Assembly (NCBI GenBank): GCA_004352715.1
Contig: SCFE01000001.1
Span: 3,135,769 to 3,171,300 of the forward strand
Direction: 5' to 3'
Length of the DNA: 35,532 bases
Source: Hofstenia miamia
Taxonomy: Eukaryota > Xenacoelomorpha > Acoela
Shown one piece after another: positions 21,638-32,077 of this stretch (positions within the stretch are counted from its first letter, which is position 1; the number at the start of each line of letters is the position of its first letter). Below the pieces are notes generated by a model. It did not search any database. It saw nothing but the letters and a program-made list of their open reading frames with translations, and was not told the DNA's origin. The translations under genes and the position numbers were made by a program.

Positions 21638-22227
21638 NCTTCATAGAATTCAAGAAATGCGAGTTGTTAAATCTACCTTCCTTTGACAGATTAATTATTA
21701 CGGGTGACTTCAACATAAACCTCTATGATACCAAACAATCGTACCTTGTGAAAAACTTCTTGAATGAATTTGGATTACATAATAGTAATAGCACCACGCC
21801 AACTCGTTGTACCCACACAAGCCGCACTTTGATTGACTACATAATTACTAATACACCAGTTAGATATACGTGTCATTGTTTTACATACAATTTTAGTGAC
21901 CACAACTTATTACTTGTTGTTGATAATCAAATGCATGTAAATAGCTGCAAACGAATTGAAATTATTAAACGGTCTTTAAAGTTGTTTAACTCAGAGGAAT
22001 TTATTCGCGAATTGTACTCAATCAACTGGAATTTAATTTACCAAATAGCCAATATCGATGATGTTCTCAACACTTATTTGTCAACCATTGAACATATAGT
22101 TGATAAACATGCACCATTACGTAAGTTCAAGATATTTCCCAAACAATTCAATTCAAATTTTGACGCAAATTTAAAATCTGAAAAGTCCAAACCTTTTCAA
22201 CAACTGGAAAAATTCAAATACTTCTAG

Positions 22228-23940
22228 GGACTACGCCTTGTATAGTGCTAAGAAAAGATCCATTAAATTACTTGAAAAGACTAATTTTGAAAAAAATTGT
22301 TTGCTACATTTTGAAAAACTCACTGCAAGTAAAGATCAATGGGATTACTTAAGCACAATTTCAAACAAAACATCGAAGAGGCGACAAATCATTTCATTTA
22401 TAAAATCAGGTAATAAAATTGTAAGAGATCAACTGGAAATAGCCAATTACTTGAACGATTTCTTTATCAACATTGGTAGGTTTAGAGGAAGAGCTACTGA
22501 TTATTATGATAAAATTACCCCAAAACAGTCAACTTTCAGTTTTCATTTCGTTAGTGAAAAAGAAGTCCTTAAGAATGTTCTAGCAATGAGCAACTTTAAA
22601 TCGAAGGGTCCTTGTAACATACCAAATTATCTATTAAAGCTGGCATTCACCAACACTATCCAAATTGTAACATACATACTAAATCTCTGCATTCGCCATT
22701 CTTATTATCCTAAACTTGTGAAATTTGCAATTGTAAGATTTATAAGAAAATAATTTATAAGAAAAATGACCCAAGCAAACCCTGAAACTACCGACCTATA
22801 TCGGTGACCCACATGATGTCAAAAATTTTTGAAACAAGTTTAAATTCGCAACTGCAAACCTATTTCAATGACAACAATTTGATTGTTCCCCATCAATTTG
22901 GCTTCAGAAAAAGTAGGTCATCACAGGATGCCTTATTATATGGCATTGAACAATGGCAGGATAGTCTAAATAAGTCTAAGTATGTAGCTGCTGCATTTAT
23001 TGATGTGCCATACTATCTTGCTACAAAAACTGGCAAAATATGGACTTTGCCCTGAAGCATTACTTCTAATTGAAAGTTTTTTACGTGACCGACACCAGGC
23101 TGTAAAAGTTGGCAATTACCAATCCTGTTACATGAATAGTAAGCCAGGAGTTCCTCAGGGATCAATAATCGGTCTACTACTTTTTACATATACGTAAATG
23201 ACTTGTCAGACTCTCTTTCACATTGTAACATAATACAATATGCAGATAATCTTTGAATCTATACTAGTTGCCTCAATAAGCTCATGTGCACCTCATTAAA
23301 AATAGATTATTCAGGCCAGTTTAAGCTCAACATTCATGATCACGAACTCACTAACACCAGAAAAGCCACCTATCTCGGTGTTACCTTCAACGAAAACCTT
23401 GATTTTTCAGAATTCCTCAAAACAAAAATTAGAAAACTAGCTGTTTTCAATGCAACTTTACCTTTGTTAAGGAACTGTATACCAAAACCAATTTTAATAA
23501 ATTTTTGTAGAGCCCACCTATACGGTATTATCAATTATGGCGCCTTTCTAACACTAGGTAAATACTATATGAAATAGAAGAAAATTAACAAAATGTCTAA
23601 TTGGGCAATTGGAATTATTGCAAATGTTACAAAGTATTCACATATTAGTCACTTTTATAAGCAATTTCGCATCCTAAGGCCAACCAAATACATATTGTAC
23701 TTAACACATTTATATTTTATTTTGGTAACCTCTGGTAAAAGTGTTGCTTTCCTAATGGAACCAATGATAAACTTAAGTACAACACAAGACAAAAAAAGTA
23801 CATGAAATTGGAGCATCAGATATTTTTAATTGTTTGCCATACGAATTTAGGGAAACTGCAAGTTCAAAAAACTACTTTTTTGACTTAAGTGACACAAGAA
23901 AAGAATATTCGCAAAATTTTCATGTTTCTTAACTATTCTG
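22228..23940 (+). pseudogene. LINE linker and reverse transcriptase, inactivated
   Basis: The linker ALYSAKKRSIKLLEK...DQWDYLSTISNK is followed by the RT N-terminus (SNFKSKGPCNIPNYLLKLA). A tail IYKKNDPSKP*NYRPISVTH then carries a TGA in place of an expected Trp codon. The frame continues MMSKIFETSL, HQFGFRKSRSSQDALLYGIE and AAAFID. About 20 bases covering the SKAFD part of motif A are deleted after codon 23002-23004, shifting the frame to MCHTILLQKLAKYG. Then come KPGVPQGSI and motif C as YADN with a stop right after (23239-23256), so the second catalytic Asp is lost. The C-terminal parts RKATYLGVTFNENL, IIANVTKYSHISHFYKQFRI and FNCLPYEFRETASSKNYFF follow. Clearly dead. Confidence 0.85.
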
Positions 23941-24029
23941 CTGCAAATCTCGATCGTTTCATTTGTAAACACCTACTTTAGTTTATAGAATTACTTTTAA
24001 ATAAAGTATTTGAAGTGTAGTAGTAGTTT

Positions 24030-25076
24030 CAGGTACTCGAATTTGCGTTTATGCGAAACATTGTTGTGTGCCCATATGGATTTATGTAATCCATGGAGTA
24101 TTCCTTATATTTGAGAGACCGATCAGACATTTTGAATCATTAAGCAATTGTTGTTATTGCGAAATGCAATTTATATTTGTGCATTGTGAATATTTCTACA
24201 GAACATTCCTAAGATTAGTTAGTGCACTGACGCAATTAGTTGGATATGAGGAAATGCCGTTTTGCTATAAAATTGTAAAAATATCTATTGTAATAGCCTA
24301 AAACAGCCCGCTAGAATTGTCAAGCTTAAAAGACACTTAATGCATATATTTCTACAGATTTTATAAAATACCAAATTTATGGGAAAGTGTGCCTTTTGCT
24401 TCTTAATTTTTATAAATTAATAAGCTTGAAAATTTTTCAATTACAAAATGAGTAAATTTTTAATTTTAGAAAGAAATTCTTAATAGAAAGAAGAATACAT
24501 ATAAATTAACTCTTTCTATGTAAGAAAAGCTATTAATTTTTATGAGTACCCTGATACTGAAAATGAACAAAATGCAATCATGTGATGTATAAAAATTCCA
24601 ATTCAATTGAAAATTCTATAATAAGAAATGCATTTTAACAAATAAGTATGAATTTGGAATTGTCGACCCCTTTGTATTATATTGAAATAGTTGATTTGTT
24701 TTTAACAATTTATTCGTTATTTATTACTAATGTATAATGTTTGTTATTTTCCTTAGAAGGTATCATCTCTTAAGTTCATTATAAAATAGAAAATAGCCTT
24801 GCATTCAAATTTATAATTTGAGTCAATATCGCTATATCTAGTGTTGCTTTTGTTTCGGTTCGTGTATTCTAGTAGTCTCTGTGCTAGGATAAGCATCTTT
24901 TATCTTTAAACTAAAGCCTAAGAACCAGAAAATTACTTGCTCTTTAGATCTCTACTAAAAGTAAAAAAGTAAATTGTTCACTGAAGTACAATTTACTGAG
25001 TCCACTCAATAAATAATTAGATTTTACTCTTATGCTCGTATGTACAATCATTGTTCTTTGCAATTTAAATTTATAT
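24030..25076. other. Intergenic, no recognised gene
   Basis: A 77-codon frame (24068-24301, +, non-ATG start) is Cys- and aromatic-rich (SNCCYCEMQFIFVHCEYF) but unassignable. The rest is AT-rich with stops in all frames. Confidence 0.45.
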
Positions 25077-25100
25077 TATATATATATATATATATATATA
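25077..25100. repeat. (TA)n microsatellite
   Basis: Uninterrupted TA alternation about 60 bp before a foldback-like element. Confidence 0.9.
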
Positions 25101-25158
25101 AGTCTATATGCAATTGTTGAGGCACTTCAACAACTTATGGTGCAGGGCTTCTCATTTT

Positions 25159-25989
25159 GCTATTAACAGCTTAAGAAGCTGTTACAGCAAACAGCAATCC
25201 TTTTGCTGTTAACAGCTTCGATTTTTTTACTTAGCCCTTAGATAGAATACATTAAAAAATTCTTAGATAGATTCTGACATTGCATGGATAGGAGCTGCGA
25301 TGGGTTTTTTACCATCTTGATGATAATGTGAAAATATTGAATATATATACACTAAAAATTCATTTCCCGACTTGTTTTTTAAATTTCGTAGTATTTTGCC
25401 GAATATCTGTTGATTTAAACAAATAATGTCCACCATGTCCTCTCTTGCATACGCCACTGGATAGGAGACAATAACCTTGTTTTTAAACAAAGTTAAAAGA
25501 AAAGAAATTCACGTTGAAATATACTATTATAAACTAAACAGGAACTTCAATTCGAATTTCAAAATGGATAACATAGCTACAAACATATAACATTAAAAAC
25601 AAATATAAACATGAATAAAAGCGTAGTAAAAAAGGCAACGAATGTTCATCAGTCTCCAAATATAAAATATAATTAATAAATTAAATCAACCTCTATTAAT
25701 TGGGTTTGTTGATGTACTTGGGGTTGCAATTATTTAAATCAATGATTTCATCAACACTGGTTTGAAATCTGACTGTCTTTGATGCGTTGTTGGGGGGGGG
25801 GGGGNNNNNNNNNNNNNNNNNNNNNNNNNNNNNNNNNNNGGTTGAAAGACATTGATAGAGTGAACAACACAGATAATATACCTATATGTGTGGGGTTTTT
25901 TTTTGCTTTTTTAAGCAGCACTTGGTTGCTGTTTGCTGTAACAGCTGACAGCTGGTAAAACAGCTATTAACAGCATTGCTGTTGATAGC
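25159..25989 (+). mobile_element. Foldback-like family 2 (AACAGC/GCTGTT ends), copy A
   Basis: The ends gctattaacagc (25159-25170) and gctgttgatagc (25978-25989) are inverted (11 of 12). Each end is a block of GCTGTT/AACAGC words, including the perfect palindrome gctgttaacagc near 25207. The interior from 25220 to 25900 has no recognisable domain; the 75-codon frame at 25263-25490 is within it. The interior matches the reverse complement of 34880-35345 in many places (cttagatagaata, catttcccga, tctcttgcatacg, agcacttggttgctgtttg). A run of 13 G at 25792-25804 and a 35-N gap lie inside. Confidence 0.75.
25805..25839. other. Assembly gap, 35 N, after a 13-G run
   Basis: The homopolymer at 25792-25804 probably caused the break. 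Confidence 0.9.
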
Positions 25990-26101
25990 CTTGCCTATAG
26001 GCCATCGTCAGAAACAATGTTGAGACAAATAAAACTTTTCAAAGTATTACACTAAATGTATAAAAAATTATATATGAATGCATTAATTAAAGCAGATAAG
26101 T

Positions 26102-26480
26102 TCATTTTATATATTTAACTTGCTTGTTTATAATATAATTATGATCTTCTTTTCTTAGTATGATTGCTTCTGCTATTTTGGTGTGCTTTGTTCTGATTAT
26201 GATGTTAAAAAAATTTTCTTTAAGTTCGTGAGGATTTTGTTAGACTTCTGTGTTTAAATGTCCACTCAGATTTTATTCTCTTTCCGAAATGTCGAAATTT
26301 TTCACCAATTTACAATTCATTGCAATTCTCACATTTACATCTATAGTCAATTGATGAAACAAGTTCCTTTGGAATTTTATCTTTATTCTTAAATATATAT
26401 TCTGTTTTGAATGATTAGAATATGGGTCGTGTCTTAACATTATTAAGTTTTTTATTAATGATCTTCGATTTTTTCTTTAT
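26102..26480 (-). pseudogene. Penelope-like element, GIY-YIG endonuclease end
   Basis: The minus-strand frame reads VKTRPIF*SFKTEYIFKNKD, then KIPKELVSSIDYRCKCENCN, then EL*IGEKFRHFGKRIK. After a frame change it continues SGHLNTEV*QNPHELKENFF and IIIRTKHTKIAEAIILRKED, ending HNYIINKQVKYIK and TGA (26102-26104). The series of KD-x-IP, paired cysteines (CKCENC), YIG-like motif, R-H-F-x-x-R and a late I-x-EA-I-x-x-R-K-x-x-x-x-N is that of the C-terminal endonuclease of Penelope-like elements. The YIG tyrosine codon is TAA at 26310-26312. Downstream, 25990-26040 holds a tgacgatggcct-like stretch on the minus strand that may be its 3' UTR. The RT part upstream (26480-26700) is too decayed to claim. 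Confidence 0.75.
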
Positions 26481-27026
26481 TGATGTAGCTTGGTGTTGAA
26501 TGTATGGTATTTTCCAATAAATTTCCTTAACTTGTAGATTCACTTCTACTGTGTCCAAATACTTTTTAGGACACAATTCCTAAAGTAATTGCAATTGATT
26601 TTTGTAAATAAATACGGATTCTATTTGCCAGCGTATTAACCTGTATAAACCATTGTCAAATTACTTATTGCATCATCTGCACTATCAATAACATAAATTT
26701 GGCCGGATTAATTTATATTTAGACGTCGCTAAATCTTAAGCATGTGTCTTATATTTGGACAAATTTCTTTTAACATAGATATTATTCGATGCCCAAATTA
26801 GGAAAAAAATTTCAAATTCATTAATCGCCTTGAGTTAATCTGCTGATTTCCATTGATCGGTTCCGATTAATAACAATCACAATTCATTGTCTAATTAATC
26901 GGTTATCCATCATTTTAGCAGTCGTTCAAGTGTTCCTATTGTCAAATAATTTTCCTGACTTTTATTGATCCAATATATTTGGTGTTTATTTAAGGCAATA
27001 TGACAAGAAAATCTTGCAGAATTGCT
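26481..27026. other. AT-rich stretch, possible Penelope RT remnant and a hairpin
   Basis: Minus-strand phrases such as NTLANRIRIYLQKS near 26600-26640 may be the end of a Penelope-type RT but are weak. An imperfect hairpin (ccgattaat...attaatcgg) occupies 26863-26902. Confidence 0.3.
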
Positions 27027-27373
27027 GAATTTCTAGCATAACATTGAATGGCAAATAAGCAGCAAATATTTAATTCACAATAAAATATTTCAGGAATTCT
27101 GCACAGAAGTAATCACTACTTTTCTGAGGACCTTGCGTTTTTCATACTAATATCACAACATCTACTGTGGATTTTTAACCAAGAAAACTNNNNNNNNNNN
27201 NNNNNNNNNNGAATTTCTAGCATAACATTGAATGGCAAATAAGCAGCAAATATTTAATTCACAATAAAATATTTCAGGAATTCTGCACAGAAGTAATCAC
27301 TACTTTTCTGAGGACCTTGCGTTTTTCATACTAATATCACAACATCTACTGTGGATTTTTAACCAAGAAAACT
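27027..27373. repeat. 163-bp exact duplicate flanking a 21-N gap
   Basis: 27027-27189 and 27211-27373 appear identical and begin and end exactly at the N run (27190-27210). This is the pattern of two contigs with a real overlap that was not collapsed. The true sequence probably has one copy. Confidence 0.9.
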
Positions 27374-29477
27374 TGGATCGATGAGGACATGTCACAGTTT
27401 GGAAATTGTGTTGATTTCCTTAGCTGCATTAAAATTCGATATTTATTATTTTAAAAGTTTCTTATAATTAATAATAATATTAATAACATAGAACTAATAT
27501 AAATATTGTATAATCTAATAAATGACCTTTCTTCCACTTTATAGGAAGTTTAAAAAAAATTCCGCAAATGAATTTTATAATTATTTATTTCGAATACCTA
27601 AAATTTCAGTTATTTTTTACTAGAGTAATACAATGAAAATAAATTAATATAATAAAATAATTTGAATCTTCTTTCTACGTATTTATCAAAAATCATATTG
27701 GAAAATTTGTTGAATTAGGATAGATTTCATCGTCTTTTTCCAATAGTTTTCTAAAAAAATATGATTTCAATATTTGAATATATTCCTTACCATTGTCTTT
27801 CTTGAAGAACTTTTACTAATTTTAAGCCTCTAAGAATGCACCTCACATCAAATATATGTAGTGTTTTACCAAAATAACTTGCACTTTTTAAATTTGTCAT
27901 TAAATTTTATTATATTAGCAAATTAATGTACTGTTGTAAGTCAGAAATATTCTTCAGGAAGTCTGAGAAGTTCAAATCAATATTTGATTTGCTTTTTTAG
28001 AATTAATTATATTTTGACTTTTTATATTGCAGAGCGAAATGAATGCAATAATCTGAAAATAAATAGGATAAAATGTTCCTTCATAAAATGCTCCATGGAG
28101 ATTTTTACGCATAGCTGCTGTAATGAATGATTTTAAGACATTTTGACGTAAACACAGGAAACCTTCTACACCGAAAAACATTATTTCTGATCACGAAGTA
28201 CCTAGAATATCACAACTTTTTTTATACATTTCAAAGGTAATCTTAAAATTTGGAAATGGAAGTGCTGTACCAACTTTTTGCAGCAATTTCCAGCCCTAAC
28301 TGGTTATATTATTGATTTAATGAGAAATTCTCAAAATTCGTATTTTAATTTTAAAATATGAAAAATTACCTGTGCTTTTACAGTTGATAACTCGGAAGTT
28401 ATAATTGCATGTACTAATAATTTTCGCATTTTTATTGATAAGATGTACTATTTGTTTTGCTAATCTATAAAACTCACTAATTGGTGATTTTTGTGCTAAG
28501 GCAATTATTAATATACACGATTTTCAATACACACTAACTTTCCAGTGTTCAGTGGATAGTAAATCATTCCATAGGAATTTTGTAAAGACAGAGATTAGAG
28601 ACAAATAACAACACGAAATCATAGAAAATTTAAATTCTATTTTTGTACTAAAAATCACAACTTAATTATTCGTAACATTTAGTAATAACATTGCAGCTGA
28701 TGCTCGGCAGTTGCTCACAATTCAGTATGAAGAACAAAATCTAAATAATTTGTTTCAGAGCTTAGGCTTTGATTTGATTTTTGAAAATCTCGATTCGATT
28801 TTGGCCGATCTTTTCGTCATTCTTTACTTAAAAAAATAATTCTGTACATTGAAAAAAATCGTGAAACTGAATGAATTTATTTAAGCAATAATTCTACTAA
28901 CATTGACATACAAAAAATAATAATTTTTTTTAAAATGGGAATTAAATTATAATTTATTGTCACAGACATTGTATTAAAAGAAAACATACAAAACCATTAG
29001 ATAACCGAAACAACGAGACAATTGTGATATTGAAATCAAGAAAACTCTCATTTAAAAATGCCTGTGATAAAGTAATGTTTAAATCGGGGTGAAACAGCGT
29101 GATAATATACATTGTATTTGATCTTGAACACAAGGCTTGAAACCCAGTTATCCGCAAATTTTCTAGGGCCAGCGCGAATTGTGTAAAATTAAACACCTAA
29201 CTTGACCTTCACGTCAAGGACTATGTGGCAAAGAATATTCGTTTTGATGCAGTAAATGGCAAGCAACGAGTTGGCTGTGATGAGGATGGCATGCATAACA
29301 ATTGATTGAAGCTGAGATAAAAAAAATCACAAGGAAGGCAGTTGCTTGAAAATGCAAAGAGTGAAGAAGACAAAGCTGTGCGCATGTCTGCCTGCAAACT
29401 TGACAAACACGAATGATTTGCTCTACATAATAATGAGCATGAAACTTGTTCGATGACGAAGCCTCTTAAGCATGAAG

Positions 29478-29481
<4 letters not shown>
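27374..29481. other. Intergenic, no recognised gene
   Basis: Small frames at 27972-28181 (-), 28960-29196 (-) and 29221-29406 (-) have no known domain. 29225-29420 is somewhat GC-richer and could be an upstream remnant of the hAT relic, but I could not match it. Confidence 0.4.

Positions 29482-29515
<34 letters not shown>
29482..29515. repeat. (TA)n microsatellite
   Basis: Uninterrupted TA alternation upstream of the hAT relic. Confidence 0.9.
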
Positions 29516-29518
<3 letters not shown>

Positions 29519-29699
29519 CATATCTTATACGATTACCGACCAACTGCTCTTTAGAATGAAGAAACAGAAGAAATTGATTCATTGATTAACGTTTGTGGAA
29601 TTCTTTGCCGATGCTTGAAAAGTTTCAGAGAGTGAAAAATATTCCGCATTAAATTTAGCGGCACTGTTTTGGGACGTACTTTATAAGCATGAGCATCCA

Positions 29700-30239
29700 A
29701 CGCCCCCCAATCATCCCTTCATTACCCAAGATAAAGCGACTCATGTTACAAAAGTCTGATGATCGATTGTCGTCCTTTCATATTCATACAGCAGCAGATA
29801 TGTTGGACCCAGCATGAGAAAATTAAAATCAATTGCAGACCTAGTTACCTCTAAAGCAATTGCTGTATTCTCTTTTGAATGAATTCTAGTTTGAAATCAA
29901 TACAGTCAATGAGATTCGTCAAAAAATGCACAATTTTTCTCTACAGGAACTGGAACTTCAGAATTTGAAATTTTCAGTTCATTGCTCACAGAACAGTACA
30001 GGATACATTCAAAAACGAGGCATTTTAAGATATATGAGAATGATTTTAGCTGATGAGGAAGTGAACACGTATATTTTGGTGAGGTGCAAGAACAATAGAT
30101 CATAATTCCCAATAATTGCAAAGATATTTCAAGCATTTTTGCAATACCTGCTATTACTGCTGCATGTGATAGATTGTGGTCCTCTATTAGTCTAATCATT
30201 TCTCAAAACAGATCTTCAATAACGAACATAAGAGTTTGA
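29700..30239 (+). pseudogene. hAT-family transposase C-terminal relic
   Basis: SSFHIHTAADMLDPA at about 29773-29814 matches the H-x-AA-x-x-LDP motif of hAT transposases. Further on, FPIIAKIFQ (about 30104-30130) and, after a frame change, AIPAITAACDRLWSSISLII (from 30141) and SQNRSSITNIRV are the dimerisation region (I-P-A-T-S-A-x-S-E-R-x-F-S, then R-x-x-L). TGA at 30237-30239 closes it. Frames change at least twice and contain stops. The catalytic Asp and the BED finger are not seen, and no TIR was found. Sequence from about 29520 on (KSDDRL and similar) probably belongs to it. Confidence 0.7.
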
Positions 30240-30298
30240 CATGATTGATAACAAAAATAAAGGACGGACCTATCTGAATACATAATGTTTGCTGAAAA

Positions 30299-30361
30299 CC
30301 CATTCAATGGGTTAGCTCATATGTAGAAAATCGTAGACAAGTAATTAACATTGGTGGCACA
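30299..30361 (+). pseudogene. RT sliver on plus strand
   Basis: The 18 residues WVSSYVENRRQVINIGGT (30308-30361) match the block between RT motifs A and B of non-LTR RTs (W-x-x-SYL-x-x-R-x-Q-x-V). It starts about 60 bp after the hAT relic and ends just before minus-strand RT sequence begins at about 30370. Confidence 0.6.
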
Positions 30362-30369
30362 TTGTGCAT

Positions 30370-31240
30370 CCCAATCAAATTTATTGAGCAATTTATTATT
30401 TTGTAATACTTTATTATACACACTGCTGTAATTTCCAAATGCAAGTTTTGCTATCGTTGTCCACCAAATATAACAGAGCGCCAGTAGTAGATCTCTTCTG
30501 TCTGTAAGCGAATTGGTTGGTATCTAAAATATTTTTGAGACATATGATGCTATTAGTGCATCTAAGCATATTGTTGCAATCGGCGTTACTGTAATTGGCC
30601 TATAATTATGATTATCATGTTTTAAAATTTTGGGTATTGGTGTTAAAAAAGCTGTTTTCCACTCATTTCGATTTGTGAATTCCGATGTGCATTTTGAAAT
30701 ATATAACGAAATAGTTTAGAAAGATTTTTGGCAAAGTTTTCACTGATCACTGGAACATTCCATAGTCTGCAAACGCCACAAGATGATCGTCCTCATCTTT
30801 ATATTTATTATATGACGTAAAGCCCTTATTTAGTGACATGCCTGCTTTGCAGTCAAGTTAATTCGAGGATTAATTGATTTTAGACGACTATTAATTTCAA
30901 TGTACAGCTCTTCAATAGTACAATTTGCAATTATTTTTCATTTCAGTTTTAGCATACGTATAAATCTTTCGTTATAACCTGTTTAATTCATACTTATTCT
31001 TAATTTTTTTAATAACATTGCTTTTATAGAATCATCCTTTATAATTTGACTTGGCCTTTTCAAAATTTTATGTTTAATTGTGAACGCTTTTAACCTATTA
31101 TGAATTTGATCTTCAAGCACCCCAATCAGTGAAATTTAGCATAAGGTCACGATTTTTATAGTCGTACTATCTATTTGAAATGGACTCTTAGCTGGGTATT
31201 TAAATTTGTTGTAATATGTCAACATTGGTTTTAGGGTTAC
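30370..31240 (-). pseudogene. Minus-strand LINE: linker and RT N-terminal half
   Basis: Reading on the minus strand from 31240: a linker with ILKRPSQIIKDDSIKAMLLK. Then EWKTAFLTPIPKILKHDNHN with NYRPITVTP (30590-30643), ILDTNQFAYRQKRSTTGALL at about 30480-30525 with YLVDNDSK, and KVLQNNKLLNKFDW at 30370-30413. These are RT motifs 0 to 2a. Motif A and everything downstream is missing. Several frame changes and stops. It continues the endonuclease at 31268-31855 on the same strand. It meets the plus-strand RT sliver tail to tail near 30365. Confidence 0.75.
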
Positions 31241-31267
31241 AGCCATGTTATATATGATATTTCTGGT

Positions 31268-31855
31268 TTAAATTGGTGGCTCAATTTGTACTTCACAGGC
31301 TTTGTTTTCTGATATATAGGCAACGTCCAATTGACTTTTATGAGGAAAAAAGGTTGGTTCATTTACCCTATTTTCTAATTGATAGTTTTCAATCACTGCA
31401 AGAGATTTTTGGTTTGCATCGCCAAGTATAACCATAAATGCATTCTTATAATTTTTTGTTGTGTGAGTCGTTATATTTCGCAATTCCTTGTTAAATTCAT
31501 TATTTCTTCTGTTTGGAAATAAGTATAGATTAATGACTATAATGCAACCGTATAATTTAGGTAAAAATCACGGTCTCGATGATAGCGCAAGCATTTAAAT
31601 GCTTGGAGTTGATATTTCTTTTATTACTTTTGGGGTATTAACGCTCAATTATTTACTAACATAAATTAATAAGCCACCTCCACTATTCTCTTTAAAGTTT
31701 GTAATATTGCGATCAAGTCGGTTAATATAGTAGTTCTCGATTAGCAATATTGAATTTTGAGTGTCTTCTTTCAATTTCGTTTCTTGTAAGCACGCAATAG
31801 CATATGAATACTGCAAGAGGATTATACCGTTAACATTGCCACTAAGAAAGTTCAT
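31268..31855 (-). pseudogene. Minus-strand LINE: APE-type endonuclease domain
   Basis: The domain starts MNFLSGNVNGI (compare N-V-N-G-I of the family). CLQETKL carries the catalytic Glu, followed by NYYINRLDR and GGGLLIYVSK. Stops and a decayed part follow (31500-31650) with CIIVINLYLFPNRRNNEFN, then MVILGDANQ, where GDAN stands for GDFN, and LDVAYIS. SDH is not seen clearly. The frame is in two open pieces with stops between. The domain order with the RT fragment downstream makes one decayed element of the jockey-like kind. Confidence 0.75.
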
Positions 31856-31870
31856 AGAATTCTAGCGAAT

Positions 31871-32016
31871 TCACAATTTGTACGTTTCCGTGTTATAGTA
31901 TGAAGTTCCAAATTTTGAGTTGTTTGATTTGTTTAGGGTTTTGCCCTCTTCTATTAATTCTCTTCTTTTCTTCAACAGATTATTTTCAATTTTCTCTTCT
32001 TCTTCAGCTGGACCTT
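31871..32016 (-). pseudogene. Charged remnant upstream of minus-strand endonuclease
   Basis: The frame reads AEEEEKIENNLLKKRRELIE and ends KFGTSYYNTETYKL before a stop. It could be the tail of ORF1 or the start of ORF2 of the same LINE. The (TA)n tract at 32021 cuts it. Confidence 0.3.

Positions 32017-32020
<4 letters not shown>

Positions 32021-32050
<30 letters not shown>
32021..32050. repeat. (TA)n microsatellite
   Basis: Uninterrupted TA alternation. Its last TA is the target of the Tc1-like element at 32051. Confidence 0.9.
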
Positions 32051-32053
<3 letters not shown>

Positions 32054-32077
32054 GGCTGCAAAAAAATGGGACTGAAC

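Larger units (their letters stand above)
21005..22225 (+). pseudogene. APE-type endonuclease domain and linker of LINE
   Basis: The domains run in order: ILFFNAHDLRNL (first Asn), FCMTETWFKDL (catalytic Glu), GGGLLVLAP, LNVTYSPHKQ, LIITGDFNINLYD (Asp and Asn), then after the single N at 21638 a repeat of the same block. TPTRCTHTSRTLIDYIITN and FSDHNLLLVVDN (the SDH motif) complete it. All catalytic positions of an exonuclease-endonuclease-phosphatase fold are present. Removing the repeat 21464-21637 versus 21639-21812 would give a continuous domain. After SDH the frame continues to a TAG at 22225-22227, where a frame change near 22195 leads on to the RT linker. Confidence 0.85.
20332..24029 (+). 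mobile_element. APE-type non-LTR retrotransposon, 5'-incomplete, decayed
   Basis: The order is SGNH-esterase-like ORF1 tail, 2A-like motif, apurinic-type endonuclease, linker, RT, a C-terminal region, then ataaagtatt and a gtagtagtag tail (24001-24029). This order fits the CR1/L2-like part of non-LTR elements, where esterase-type ORF1 proteins and 2A-like peptides are known. Two single-N joins (20993, 21638) repeat parts of the endonuclease. Stops, frameshifts and a mutated RT core make it inactive. A nearly identical linker piece lies at 11438-11785. Confidence 0.85.
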
